Source of the DNA: Aphidius gifuensis
Taxonomy: Eukaryota; Arthropoda; Insecta; Hymenoptera; Braconidae
NCBI RefSeq assembly: GCF_014905175.1
Contig: NC_057788.1
Location: 9,920,001-9,984,000 of the forward strand
DNA: 64,000 nucleotides
Direction: 5' to 3'
Below the pieces are notes generated by a model, which saw only the letters and a list, made by a program, of their open reading frames with translations, had not been told where the DNA came from and searched no databases. The translations under genes and the position numbers were made by a program. The stretch's first letter is position 1; each line of letters opens with the position of its first letter. Positions 34,506-49,500 of the stretch are shown here, in pieces.

Positions 34506-37500
34506 AATGATGGTGGTAGTGGTGGTAGCGGTGGTGGAAGAGGTGGTGGTAATGGTGGTGATGATAATGAACGTTGCCCAGAGGCAGCCAATTGTTGTAA
34601 TAAAGGTGGATGATATTTGTCAAGGTGTTCAGGCACAGGATTAGGATTCATTTTAACATGTGGAAATTTAGCAGTATGCCGTTGAAAGTGAACCTTTAGA
34701 TTGCCCTTGGTAGTGAAACGGCTTCCACATACATTGCATTTAAATGGACGCTCACCTGTATGTGATCTAATGTGGATCTGTAGTGCCGAATCACTGCCAA
34801 ATACTTTGCCGCAATAACGACAACGATGCTTGAAGAATGGCTCACCACGTCCACCAGATGATTTTGAATCGTATGGTGATAAACGTGAACCACTTTTACC
34901 ACTTCTAAATGCTAATTCATCAGCTAAATTATTTGCTAATAAACCTTGACTTGCATTATCAAGTACTTCTTGTGCACGTTTTTGTAACATTTCCAATGTA
35001 TTTGGTTCATTAAGTGGTAATGGATCATTATTTGTTATAATTGTTGATGCTAATGATGATGATATTGATGCTAAACCTGGATGTGATGGTAACATATTTG
35101 ATGGATTATTATTATTATTATTATGTGTTGTTATCGTTGGTACTGCAGCTGTTGTATCAATTATTGATGATGATGATGACGATGATATTGGTGTTGTTGC
35201 TGCTGATGTTGTTGTTGTTGTTGATGTTGGTAATACAAGTGATACTGGTGATAAACTATTTGAACGAGAATCATCATGATGACTTGTGAAGCTTGGAGCT
35301 GATATTACAGTCACTGGTGATGTTGATGTTGTTGAACAACTTGATGATGTCATCATATTATGATGATGAAGTAATGGTCTTGATGCAATTGTTGCTGCTA
35401 ATGTTGCTGCTACTGATGCTGATGATGGTATTGCTGTACCAATTGATGATAATGTATTTGTTGCCATTGTTGTTGTCGTTGGCGTTGTTGATGGTGTTGG
35501 TGGTGATGTTATAGTTGTTGGTAGTAATAGTGATGATGGTATTGTTAATGGATTTAATGTTAAACTTGATATTGATTTTGGATATAAAAATCCTAGTGGT
35601 GATGAAAGTACTGACGTGAGATCACTACCTTCTTCTTTAATATTATCACCAGATTGTTTATGTGTAATTGATAATTGTTGTTGTAAATGATCAATTAATT
35701 GTATTTGACGAGATTGTTGATCTTGTAATTCTTGTAATGTACTTTTTACTAATTCAAACTCTCGTTTTGCTGAGTCATCAACACAACCAGCCAATGCTTT
35801 TGCTGCAAATTGTGCAACAGCAACTTTTGTATTTTGTAATGCTTCAAGTGTAACATGACTCGTATGACCAGATGCCAATGAAAATATACCATCATTATTA
35901 TTTTCTGCATCTTGAAGATTTTCAATTTGTTTTTTTGAATTTTCATCATCATCAATAGGATCATTATGAGCATCATTTTTAATATTATCTATATTATTAT
36001 CGTCTTCTTCATCTTCATCCATTGGTGATTCTGATGCCTCTCTTTCATCATCATCCTCTTCATGATGTGATGATCTATTTGATGTTAAATCTACAGCTTC
36101 TTCTCCAGTTACATGTGTATCTTCATTTTCTGATCCTGTATCATTTTCATCTTCTGTAACACAAATTTAATTTTTTTTTTTAATTTTTACTACACCTGCT
36201 AATGGAGATATTCCAGAGTCATAATATAACGATACATAATAAAAATACAAAAACAAAAATTAAGTATGTTAGTAATATGGAATCGATTGTAGAACTATGG
36301 ATTTATCCTTTCGGTACAAGAGGATGGCTCAAGAGGATCTCAAAATGATAATATATTTTTAATTGGTGAAAGAATGTGCTTGATAATTATGTGAAAATTA
36401 AAAAAAAATAAAATGAATTATTTTACGTTGAATCAATAAAAAACTCGAGCTGATATTTATCAAGGATTAATTGATTATTTAAAAAATATTGCAAATGAAA
36501 CAAAAATAAATGTTGGAAAAATGTCTTTTGCTTCAAATTTAAATCTTTATCTTTTAAAATTATTTGTTATTCATGTAGATCTATTGTTGATATTTTTAAA
36601 TTATTTTATTAATAATGATTATAATCAAAAAAAATAAATAAAAAACTATTTGGCACGAATTATTTGTTTGATGAAACAGGCGGGCAAAGCACACTCAATG
36701 GTTCTCGTATAAATAAATATAAAATCAATGTATTAATCTTAATTTAAAGAAAAAAAATTTTTTAAATTTAATAAATAATTAAATTATTTCGTACCGGAAT
36801 TACGTAAAAATACATCATATGTACGTTTTAATTGTTTTTTAGTTAGACCTTCTAATCGTTTTGTAATACTCCATTTCATTAAACTCATGTTATGATTAAT
36901 ATCAGTCTTTGAAGACATTTTACCACAGTATAATATTCAATAAAATCTTTTTTATAAAAATAAAATAATATATTAATTCGAACAAAAAAAATTGCATCAA
37001 AGTTTATAAATCCGACGGCAAAAATTTATTATTAATTTTTATCACCACTAGTATATTTTTGTAGTACAATATATAAATTTTTTTTTTTTTTTTATAAACT
37101 ACAAGTACTTTCACTTTTTAATTATTTCTATGAAATAATTTAATGATAAAAAAAAATAGTAAATTAATTTAATGATATAATTTGAAAGTAATCACAACAC
37201 AAGTACGTAATCCAGTGATAGTAATGATTTAAAATTCAATAATAATAACTATTTCATAGTACTATAATAATATCAATATTATTTACAATAATAATGATTT
37301 TAGAAAAAAAAAAAAAAAAAAAAAAATTCTATTAGTGATGTAGATGTAACATCGAGAAGAGACAGGAGGCAACTGACTTGACTCCGCAAGAGCAATAAGC
37401 ACCAGCAGCACCAGCGGCACCAGCAGGGAGGCAGAGAGCACGACAAAGGTAACTCTCTCTCTTTTTGTATATATAAGTATATTTATCCCCACTATTTTGA

Positions 37501-40500
37501 ATTTTTTTTATAGTCGCTATTTGCCTGTATTGTAAATTGTACAGCGCAGAATTTAATATCCCCCACCAAGGAATTTTGCAACAACTCGCGACTCCTACGT
37601 TGCTCGAATTCAATACAATATCACAAATAAAATAATAATATCTATATAAATTCATACACAGATAAATAGATATATATATAATATATAAGAGAAGGAGTAA
37701 TAAAAAAAATACCAAATGAAAATTAGACTTTTTTTTTTATTATTATATACCTTAAATTATGACAGGAGGGGCGTGTTTCAATTCATAAATCAGGGGGAGT
37801 AGAAAAGGCGGAGTCAAATTGAACCATTCACCGACGACTTTATTAATTATTATTATACCTATTGTAACACCCACTTTATCATAAAAAAAAATCATTAATA
37901 TTTTTGTACAATTATAACAAATTACTCATTAACATTTGTGATAAGAAAAATCATGTTAGAAAAATCAAATGAAAATTTAAATAAATCTAAGAAATTCAAA
38001 TAAAATTTAAATTTTTTTTGGTTTTTTTCCAAGAGAAAGAGGAAAAAAAAAAAAAAAAATTAACATGTCTTTTAAAAAAGGAAAAAAATTAGTATCGCTT
38101 TGTGAAAGAAAAATAAAAAATAAAAAAAAATTTAAATTTCTTAGATTTATTTTTCACACTTTTTTTTCTTGAAAATTTTTCGTCACGCTTTTTTTTTTTT
38201 TTTTTGCTCTCAATCATTTGCGTTTTGACTCTTCTTCTAGGAATTATTGTATGAGGTGATTTACTGGGGGTCCAGTCAATTTCCGACGGCCAAGGTCGCA
38301 CAGGTTGTTCTTTTTGACCTTTTTTTTTTTTTATTTTTTTAACTTGTCTCATTCTTGTTTTTTTATCATGCAATATTACGCAATTTAATCGGTCAAAGAA
38401 AAACACGTGTTTTTTTTATACAAAAAAATATTAACACTAATAATAATAATGACAATTGGAAGCTTTCTTTCTCAGTAAAATGATTTGTGAATTTGGTAAT
38501 ACATTAGTGTCATTAAGTCAGCGGGTTGTTAACAGTTTTTTTTTTTTTTTCAAATATTCATCTGAAAAGATTTAAAAATTTTCAAATATTTCATAGACAT
38601 GCATATTCACGTTTATCTAAAGTTGCAAGAAAATAATAAATATGAAAAATCTATACCTCAACAGTCTGTTTTCCATGAAAAAAAAAAAGCACTGGACATT
38701 TATTTTTTTTGACAGTAGATTTGACTTGTACCTGTGGTGATGACCACTCTGCATGATACTTGTTATATTTTTCTTTTCATTATTTCTTAAAATTTTTATT
38801 CTCTTTATAAATTTTCGTTACGGTTCAAACATAAAGTTTTGAAACAATTTACCATAGGTGGCCTTTAAAAATTCATTTTAAATTGACAATAGTTTTAAAT
38901 GGGTCGGAAGTCATAATTTACAAAACCCCTGGACTGTATTTTCATTTTATTTTTTTTTTTTTTTCTATACTCTTGAATCTTGTTGTCGTCTTCTACTTAT
39001 TTATCTTATTTTGCCGAAATAGTATTTAAATCTTTTTATCCATATTAAACATGTATATAAACATCAATTTTAAAATGTTAAAAATTTTACATTATTTTAA
39101 CAATTCTTTTGATGTTTAAATAATTTTTTTTAAAAAACATGTATGTATTTTTCTTTGAAGATAAAAATAAAAGCACAAAATGACAAAAAATATAAGAAAA
39201 AAAATTATATATAAAGAAACAAGTATTGCAAAAAAAAAAATTAAATAAAAGTGCGTAAAATATAGTTTATTTATAAAAAAAAAAATATCGCAAAAGATTG
39301 TAGTATTATCTTATCGGGTTCACTGGACAACATCGGAGCCCCATCGAAATACTTATTTATTTGTAAATTAATAAATATAAGGTCGATCGATTCTGACACA
39401 AGAACTTGAAGACACTTGTGAAGCAGGACCAAGAGAGTTTAAATAAAAAAAAAAAAAATATATAGTATTAAATAAAAAACCATATATTGAAAAAGCAAAA
39501 AAAAAAAAAAAAAAGTTGAACCGGCTTGTATGGCAACCTCGGAAACGACTTGAAATACCATCGTAACATATAGGTACATGTAGTACGAACTATATTGCGA
39601 ATCATACCCGAGGGATTTCTTATCTGTCCTTAACGTAAAATCATGATCGTTACGAGTGAAAACTTGGTCAAGCGATACGACTATACACGAATTTAAACCC
39701 AAAAGGGTAAGAGGTTTTTAATGTTTAACACAAACTTGAATATAAATATAAAGTATACATGATTTTTATATATATAAAAAAAATTTATAAAATTTATAAA
39801 GATATAAATAAAATAAATAAAAATTAATTCAAAAATAGTTAAATGGTTAATTACATAGGTGTTGATTGTATCATTGTTATACCATCAAAGAATTGAAAAT
39901 ATAAAAATACTTCAATGGTAATTCAATTTTCACGCAACAATGTGATTCATAAAAAGTATATTGTAAAATTGAGGGATATATATAAAATAAGAGGGATGTA
40001 TAATAATAATAATGAAATTGGTAAATTTTATAAAAATCATTATTGCAGAATTACAACAATAGACATAAATATATAAAAGCGTGATAAATAATAAGAGTGA
40101 ATTGTCAAAGTATATGTCAATTGGTTCGTGTAGGTGGACAGTGTACGCGTGTCCTTAATATTAATGGCTTCTATAGGTAACTAACAATATATTATTTTGT
40201 CAAACACAATACCATTTATGTCTCTATATACCCCGAAAAAATAATAAAAAAAATTACTGGACCAAGGATAAGTTTTTCAGTGGCAATGGTCAGCTGTTGA
40301 ATTGGAAAAAAAGCTATATAGTGAACAGCTGGTCCGTTCTCTTAACTGACCAAACACATATATATATTCCAGTTAAAGTAAAAACCAATGCAGCCGCCTA
40401 CACTCTTTTCTCTTTTGACCACTTTTCATCTCTTCAACTTCCTCTTTAAATTGAAACCGTGACAATGACTTTGATCGTTAAATTCATCAGTCAATTGTTG

Positions 40501-43500
40501 TTGATTTAATTCAGTTGAAATTGAGGATAAAAGTAATATAAATGAAATATAAAATACGCACGTTATTTAAATAAATAAAAATAATAAATTTATTTTAAAT
40601 TTATATTATTAAAATGTGTATATTCAAATGATAAAAAGAAGATGGTTAAAAATGAAAATGAGGTGAATAAAGTAAAAAAAAAAAAAAAAGACTTGGATGT
40701 ATATTATGAATTGTAAACTGATGCTTTTTGGTAAAAAGAGGATAATATATTGGGGGAGAAAGTAAAGTTTGGAAAAGTGAGAATGAAAACCAAGTGGCAT
40801 CAAGGCAAATAGGTGGCGCGTGCCTGTTTTTCGCCCTTCATCTACCCTTCGACATTTCAACCAACACCAACAACCATAAATAAATACAACCACGTCATTT
40901 TGTCCTTGGCTTTTTCCCTTTTTTTAATATATTATTATTTTTCTTTTTCAAATTTTTTTCCCTTTTTTCTTCTTTATCTTTATTTTTCTTATTTTTTTCT
41001 CTTATTACTCCTTTTTTTATTTTTATTTATTTTCAACCCCTCTCATCTCGTCATATTACTGTATTGAAAACAACAAGAATTTATTTTTTTTTTCTCAACA
41101 ATATCACTACACCCTCGAGGGTAAATGAATACCATCACGTATTAACTTTTTTTTTTTTTTTTGTTATTTTTAGAAATATTTAAGAAAAATATATTTTAGT
41201 GAAAAAATAAAAAAAATTTATTACACAAAAATATGTAGAAATAAAAAAAAAAAATTTGATGGGGTCGTCAAGAAATTATTTTTGTATACTATATAATATT
41301 GTATACTATTATAATATTTTTTTTTTTTACTGCGAAATATTTCTTTATATATTTAAATATATTCAGAGTAGAAAAAAAAAAAAAAAAATTGATGAGTCTA
41401 TGTGCATTTTATTTATAGAATATAAACGAAGAGTGTGTAATATTTTTTTTTTTTTTTTTCTTGACTGGTAGGAAATGAATGCAAGCACTTTTACATATTT
41501 TTGGAAAAAAAAAAAAATAAAATAAAATATATTAGATGAATGAAAAAGACTGAAATAATGCTTGAAGATATTTGGTCGATTTGTCGTTAACGCATATATC
41601 TGACGGTCGACGCGTGCTCCCAAGGGGAAAAATAAAAAAAAAAAAAATAAAGCACACACGACACACTCAACTATCTATAGAACAACCAGGAGGATTGACC
41701 CAATAATACATTTTCCTGACATTGTCAAAAAAAAGAAATAATTTAAATCCATTAATTTAAAATAAAAATAATTTAAAAAGCTCAACAAAATATAATTTTT
41801 TTAAATCATTCTTTAATATACAATCAAAAAGATTTTAATCGAACTAAATGTAGGGTTGTAAAATAAATATTTCGTTATGCTTATGTAAATTGTCAAGGGA
41901 ATAGCTTTCACATTGCCCCCATCAAGAGACTCCGTGTTACACCTGTGATCAACATAATTTTATTTAATTTTTTTTCATCCATTTTTAAGGAAAAAAAAAT
42001 AAAGATATATATAAAAAAAGAAGAAGAAAAAATGATAAAAAAAGTAAAAAAAAAAAAGGTGTCACGCGATAATCTGCACGACCGAGTAATTAAATGCCCG
42101 ACGGCACAAACATATATGTGTCGTTTTCAAAAGACCGATTAAACTGATAAACTCTCAGTTCTTTTGATATGCCATCAAACGATGTAAATAAAATATATAA
42201 TATATTTATTATACTCAATACGTAAATTGGTAGTTGGTTTAAAGTTTGGCACGTGCTTCTACAATCTCAATAAAATATTTATATTTGTTATATGAAAAAT
42301 AACATGTATGTGACTTTAATTAACGTTTGGATAAATGAGTTTGGTGAAAGGTATAAAGGCAATAATAATTCCAATGGCTTATTATAAACTATAATATAAA
42401 TTATATTATTTTTTTTTTTATAATGCTCGTTAGAAAATATTTTCTACCACGAAATTATTACCACAAGACTCTATATCGTATTCCGTTGTTTGTTTGTTTG
42501 TTTGTTTGTTTGTTTGTTGTAAATAACTTGCATTGTGCGCTTTGTGAACAGTCAAGTATCAAATACACATATATTTATAAAATATAATATCATAAAACAT
42601 TATCATTTTATATACACCATATGCACTTTTTTAAAAAAAAAATATATTAAGTATAAAATAACACGAGCGTGGAAGAGGCGATTGAATTTTTAATGAATTT
42701 CGTTATTTTTATTCCTTTATTTTTATTATTATAGATGTATAAAAATGTAGAATAAAATTATATTAAATTATATTGTATATATTTTATTTATAAAAAAAGA
42801 AAATTACTGTCTTAAAATAATAAAAAATATTATTTCTAAATAAAGGGGAGCTTTTTTCCCTCGTAGAGCTTTTTTGTTTCTCCACAAAAAAAAAAACAAT
42901 TTTAGCTATAAAAATTGTCCGAGTATTAATTAATTTACAGAATTAAAAAATTTATTTAAAAATTATCTATAAATATTTATATTTCAATAAAAATAAAGTT
43001 ATTTATATTTTATTATTTTTTGATATGTAATTGCGATTGAATCAAAGGTTTATAAAGCTTCAAAATAAAAATTATGACCAATACTGTTATAAGGTATCAA
43101 TGTCTCATGGGATGTTGTGTGGGGCAGAGAATAAAAAAAATTACATATATATAGAGTATAAGAAGAAGAAGAAGAAGAGGTATCAGACTGTAGACTTTTG
43201 CGTCGGATATCTCGCGGGGCATTATGTTATATGGGTATAAATAACCGAACGGTAGCAATAATACGTAATAATATATCAGTCGGGATTTTAGTGCTGCAGC
43301 TTGGTCGCTTTGCCCAACGGTCGTAACTCATCACGGGCACACAACACTATTTTTATTATTATCATTATTATTTTTATTTCATTCTAAAAAATTTTTTTTT
43401 ATTCCTTGAAAGTCACATCTTACCACCCTTGACTCGTTATAAACACACATGCATTATATGTCAAAAAGAATAATAACATAGTCATATATATAACACACTT

Positions 43501-46500
43501 TGTTTGATATATATATTATATTTTTATGATTTTTATTTTTTAATTTTTTAACTTACTATATACTTATTATATTTTGAGTTATTATGACAGATAGTTCATC
43601 TCTTTAATTTTATTATTTATCATCAAATAATAGAAGCAAAAAAACATATTTTTATATGAAAATAAATGAGAATAAAAATTGTCCCTCATCAGAAAAAAAA
43701 ATATATATACTTGGGGGAAAATAATATTTGCGAATTATACTGAAAAAAGGGAGTATTATTGTAGTAATAATTTTCCAAACCATTAAACACTTTTCAGGCA
43801 TAAATGCAGTTGTTGTATATTGCCAATTTTTATATTTTTTTTTATTTTTTTTATTAATTTTATTTATGACAATTGACAATGTTAAAAATGAAAAATATAT
43901 TTTTATTTTGTACAAACTTTTGAGGTTTTATTTAGTCTAGATAATATCATTGATTTTTTTTTTCGGTGCTTAAGATTTTGTGTTGCGGAATATTTACAAT
44001 TGGAGAGCGCGTGTCTAACTCCATCACCCGGGGCATTAATATTATACAATATCAATGAAGGCCTTTGAAGGAAAATTGAAGAAAAAAAAAAAATTTTTAA
44101 AAGGGAGATTTTACTAGCTGTGATGGTATTTGGCACAGTAAGTGTGGCTCCAAGTTATCGCGTTACTCAACAAACAAACCAACGACTTTGCGTTGAAATT
44201 TATATTTCATTTTTTTTTTTTTTATTCATCGTAATATACTTCCGCGAATTTTCAAAACATGTCATATAAAAAAAATATATATCTGTGAATTTATATGGGT
44301 GAATTCGTGTTGCCTCGAGGCCGCATCTTTATCACTTTTCATCCCCCAAATAAGAAAACGCACGAACCGAGACTATATCCACATCACTGAGAATTTTTAT
44401 TTTATTTTTTTGGCTGCCCAAAGATCACTTGGCTTGTTTTTTTTTTTTTTTATCCATCTCTTTTTAACTCTCTTGAGATTCAATTCCATATCCAACTGCC
44501 ACGCGACTATCTGATATAAAAATATCTATATTGGAATTGTCGTTCAAGCAAATCGATCACGTACACCAAACCCACAAATTTCAACTACATATATAATATC
44601 AAAATATCAAAGTAAAAAAGAAAAAAAAACACCTTAAAATATTATGATAAATTTAAATTTGAAATGTAACATTAATATTAACTTTGAAGTTAAAAAAAAA
44701 ATTTTTAAAAATAAAATTTATCTATCATTAATTCGTGGTATTTAAATAAATAAATTTTTTCGATGATAAAAAATAATTTAAATTACTAAAATATATAATT
44801 TTTATTGAACTAAAAACAAAAAACTAATTAATGAAAATTTTAATTAGTATGAAAAAATTAAATATTTTATTTTCTCCAAAGTTTAAAATAATTTTAAATA
44901 ATTATAACTTTAAAGGAATGATTAATTACGACACTTCAATTGAATGACCTGAAAATCAAGATATACCAAATGTTAAAATATATAAAATATAAATCTATTT
45001 TTGAATTAGACAAACGACAGACACAGATATACTAGTGATGAATAAAAGTGTGATTATTCAAAGAATATAGCCAAGGCATACAATATATAATGACGTTTAT
45101 ATGTTGTATGTCACCAGTTGTTAGAAAATATATATATATAATTATAATAAACGAAAAAAAAAAAATAAAAATATAAATGAAAATGTAAATGTACAAGGCG
45201 TAATATTAAAGGGATGTTAAGCTATCATTGTTCCACCAACTAACACAAAAACTATAACAACTAATTTATCATGAAATTTTTTTATTTTTTTTTTATATAT
45301 TATGTCTAATTCTCCAGACGCGAATATACATGAAAATTGTATAATAATAAGTAAGTCACAAAACATACTGAGTGTCATCTGTATGAAAGGAAAAATTTTA
45401 AATTACTTTAGTAGAATTGAGTGTGGAATATAACAAACCAAATGTAATTTTTCATTTTCTCTCTTTCTTAATCTCTAAATTTTAGTCTTTGTAAAGAGAG
45501 TGAATGCAATGAGGAGGAATTGAGACAAAAAAATAATAAAAAAAAAAAAGAGACATAGACACATGGTGAAGAAGAACATTCAACAGGGGGGAATTTACGC
45601 GGTAAGAGGAGTGCGAGGGGGGGAGGCTAAGAGAGGGTGGTGTATACCTCGATAAATCAGTTTGCTTCGGCGGCGTTTTAGTCGCGCGTACATCACACCG
45701 GCCAACCAACTGCCCGTCTGTTTTACGTCTTTTTCATTTTTCTCATTTTCATTTTTCTTTTTTTTTTTTTTTTTATATTCCCTTGCTTTTTCCAACAATT
45801 CTTTCTCTATCTATTCTCCTTTATGTCTCTTCCTTTGTTTTAATTTTTTTAAACATATTTTTTAACATTTTAAAATTTTTTTTTAATTTTTTTTCATGTC
45901 TCGAAATGCAGCCAAACTAAAATAGCAATGTCCCGACATCACTTCAAATTCATCTCACCAACTTATTCTCATTATACATATAAATACTGTCATAAATTTC
46001 AAGGATAGATAAAGACGAAATAAAAGGAAAAAAATATAAATAATATGTCAAAAAAAAAAATATAATATTGTCACCACGGTCGTTTAAATAATATAATAAT
46101 ATATTAAAGAATTTTTTTTTTTTTAATTTAAAAAAAAAGGAAGTATATAAAATTTGATATCCCGAGGCATATAATATTATTCGTTTAATACTGAATAAAT
46201 AAATCAAAGGAATAATAATATAATGAAAAAAAAAAAAAAAAATATGAAAGAAGGACAAATACAATAAAAAAAATAATAAAATATAATAAAATATTATTAT
46301 AGTATTATTATGTTCTTTCTGTTTCTAGTCATTATCTTTCTCTTTCTCCGGATGACGATAATTTTTCAAGTATACATAAAAATATGTCCCCAGGTTTGTC
46401 GTATTGTCCTGGTTATTGTCTGACAGTAGAACTCACGTGTAATCCAGTATTTAGTATGTACCAAAAAATAATATAAAGAGATGTCTGTGAGCATCGTCGA

Positions 46501-49500
46501 AGCAACAAGCTTGCTCCCTTATATATTTATATTTCAAACCGGACTTCAGTCAAATAACCATTTGGGTATATATTTTTAAGCGAATAACTCGCGACCACCC
46601 TGTCATCACATTGTACTATGTGGTCTTTATATTTATTTCATATAAATATAAAAAATAAATATATATATCTAAAGCCGAAAGAGAGCAGATTTTCAATTGC
46701 ATACAAAAAAAACTAGCGACATCGGGACAAATTTTCCGCCACGAAAAATTCGAATAGAAAACAAACCCACCGTGTTCTTGTTCATCTTTTTTATTTCTCC
46801 TCGTGCCCTTTGGCCCCTCAGGTCACAAACGTATTACATTTTAAAATGACAAAAAAAAAAAAATAAATAAAAGAAGCTAATAATAGCCGGGATAATATGA
46901 GGTATATTTAGAGAAAGAGAGATGCTCCCAATATATATATCAGGTTCATAGATTAAATATATATATATGAAACACAGCATGCAGAAATAATCTATTGGTA
47001 GTAAAGCTAGAAAAAAAAAAATATAAAAAATCATGGTTGCCCTCTAGGAGAATAATGTGCAGTCTTGCGAAAAACCGTGTGTAAACACATACTCCCCTTT
47101 TTTTTTTTTTAATATTATTTTTTCTATTTTCGATAGTTCCATTTTATATTTTTTATTCAATTTTATATCTTTTTTGCTATATTATTTTTTATATACATGT
47201 ATATTTTCCCTATGGATTTTTTATATTTATTTTCTGATATACGCACAAGTCAGGAATAACAATCCATACATACATTACATACAAATATATACCATAAACA
47301 TCAACTTTTGAATCAGAAAAAATATAACCGCGACGACATATCCTGTCAATTTCGCGTGTAACCTCGCCCCTTCTTTATTTTCATACACATATATAAAATG
47401 TTTTTTATATTTTTTTATATATTATTTTTTATACTTGGCTTATATAAAAATCGAAAAAAACCAGCAGCATTCCTGTGTCAAACAATATGCCTACTGTGTC
47501 CTCCCCTTGATCCCCTTTTATATTCAAAAAAAAAAATCAGGGATAATAATAAAAATAAATATAAAATCATGTGAAAAAATGTCACCAGATATTAATAACA
47601 CGTTCGCGGTTCTCTTATATATATTTATTATTATTTCGAGGACACAAGAGGGGGTGGTTTTTTTTTTTTTTTCATAATAATCAAGTAATATGAGATGAAA
47701 TTATAACAAGGGTTGTGGTTGATTCAAATAAAAATAAAAGGAAAATATATATAGGAGGAGAAAAAGGTGGAGAAATGGCGGTTTATGTATATATTACATG
47801 GGTTATACTTTCGGCATAGGTACAGTGAAAAAAAAAAATTTTTTTTTTGAACTGTCTGGCTATTGGATGGACAAATGAACGGGGATCCAAGTGGTTTGGT
47901 GGGCTGCGGCAACTGGTACTATATATATTGCATTGTAATATGTGCAGGTAAATTCATTTATATATTATAAATACATGCACAACACACATTTAAAAAAAAA
48001 AAAAAAAAGATGTTTGTGAATATAGAGATATAAAGGGGTTGAGAAGAATTGTGATTGTGTGTGATATGCAAGAGTCGTGTTGAGGATGGATTGTTATTGG
48101 TTGAAGGTACTTGAACAACAAGCTATAACCCTTTTTCAGAGACCCGCCTCAACATCAAGATATATATGTGAATGTGTGTGTATGTATATTTTATGCTTAT
48201 ATATATGTAAATGTATATGATATGCTAACGAAAAAATCGTCAGAGGGATGAAACCTCCAATGGGCTTTCTGACGCTGAAAAAGGGTGAAAGTGGTTTGCC
48301 ACGTTTATCCGGCATTTTTATTCTTTATCAGTTTAACGTGACAATATATTTTTTTTGGCTATTAATACAAGGTCTTAACTCCAAAAATATGAAAAATCAT
48401 AACTTGAATTTTATGTGTAATGTAGCATTAAAAATTTTATTTATTGTAAAAAGCTCCACTGAGCTTTTTTTTTTAGTGCGTTTATAAAAAACACAAGAAC
48501 GTGGACTTTTTTATTAACGCGTTAATAGAAAAATCAGGTTTTCATTTGTGAACGTCTGGATTACCTAGTAGACATCTATCTAGACTATTAGTATCAAAAA
48601 CCACGTGACATTTTACTCACATGTGTCAAAAGAAATACGTCAAGACAAAATGTACAAATAATATAAATATCATTGCTCTATCACTCAACGAAGGGCCTAG
48701 TTTTATAATTAAAATTTTTCTTTGTTTTATGTTTATTTTGTATTTATTTTTATGAATTATATATTTAGTGTAAATTTTAGTAAAATTTTGTATTCACTCA
48801 ACGTGAAAGATAAGGATAAAAGGTGTCCGGAAATGAGTTGTAGATTACGTTTATTTACTGCGGGATGTCCGCGATTCAACGTATACAATTCTTTGATTTT
48901 TTTTGTTGTTGTTATTCTACATTTAACTAGATCACTGTTTGTGTATCAGTGGCCCTTTTTTTTTTTTTTAATGAAAATCTTGGTCATTATGCAGTTTTGT
49001 ATATCAGCTGATATTAGCTTTATGCGAGTATGCTAATTTATTTGAAATCCGGTGTGAGTAAATTATTTATTTTTTTCATTTTTCATAATATATGAACTAT
49101 AATTAAGTCTTGAGGGTGTATGTATAGAAAATTCATACATTTTAACTTAAATTTTTACTGTAAAGTATTATTTAAATTTTTTTGATTAATTATTTATCAA
49201 TTGACATGTTGATTAGTGTAATCAAAATAATTCATTTTTATTTTACAACTATCTACTGGTATACTAGTACTACTCGACTGGCTCGTTAACATGTTGCAAC
49301 AAAAATTCCACAAAACTATCGATTAGTAGCAAAAAAAAAATAGAAAAAAATTACAGGAAAGTCAAGAAAATTTATGATCATTAAATAAACACCTTTCTAA
49401 AGCATCTTGATGACAATTTTAACAACTTGACAAACTTTATCTCAAGATATATTTGAAATACTTGAAATAATTTGAATAATAAAATAAATCACTATAGAAT

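Noticed and set aside
31569..35976. Long open frames on the plus strand opposite spalt exon 2, rich in V, L, M or D
   Set aside because: They are mirror images of CAA/CAC/ATC-type repeats in the spalt coding strand; they lack domains and splice partners, while the minus frame carries nine ordered zinc fingers across seven exons.
43195..43340. GC-richer segment considered as a tRNA or other structured RNA
   Set aside because: No cloverleaf, A/B box pair or other recognisable RNA structure could be drawn.
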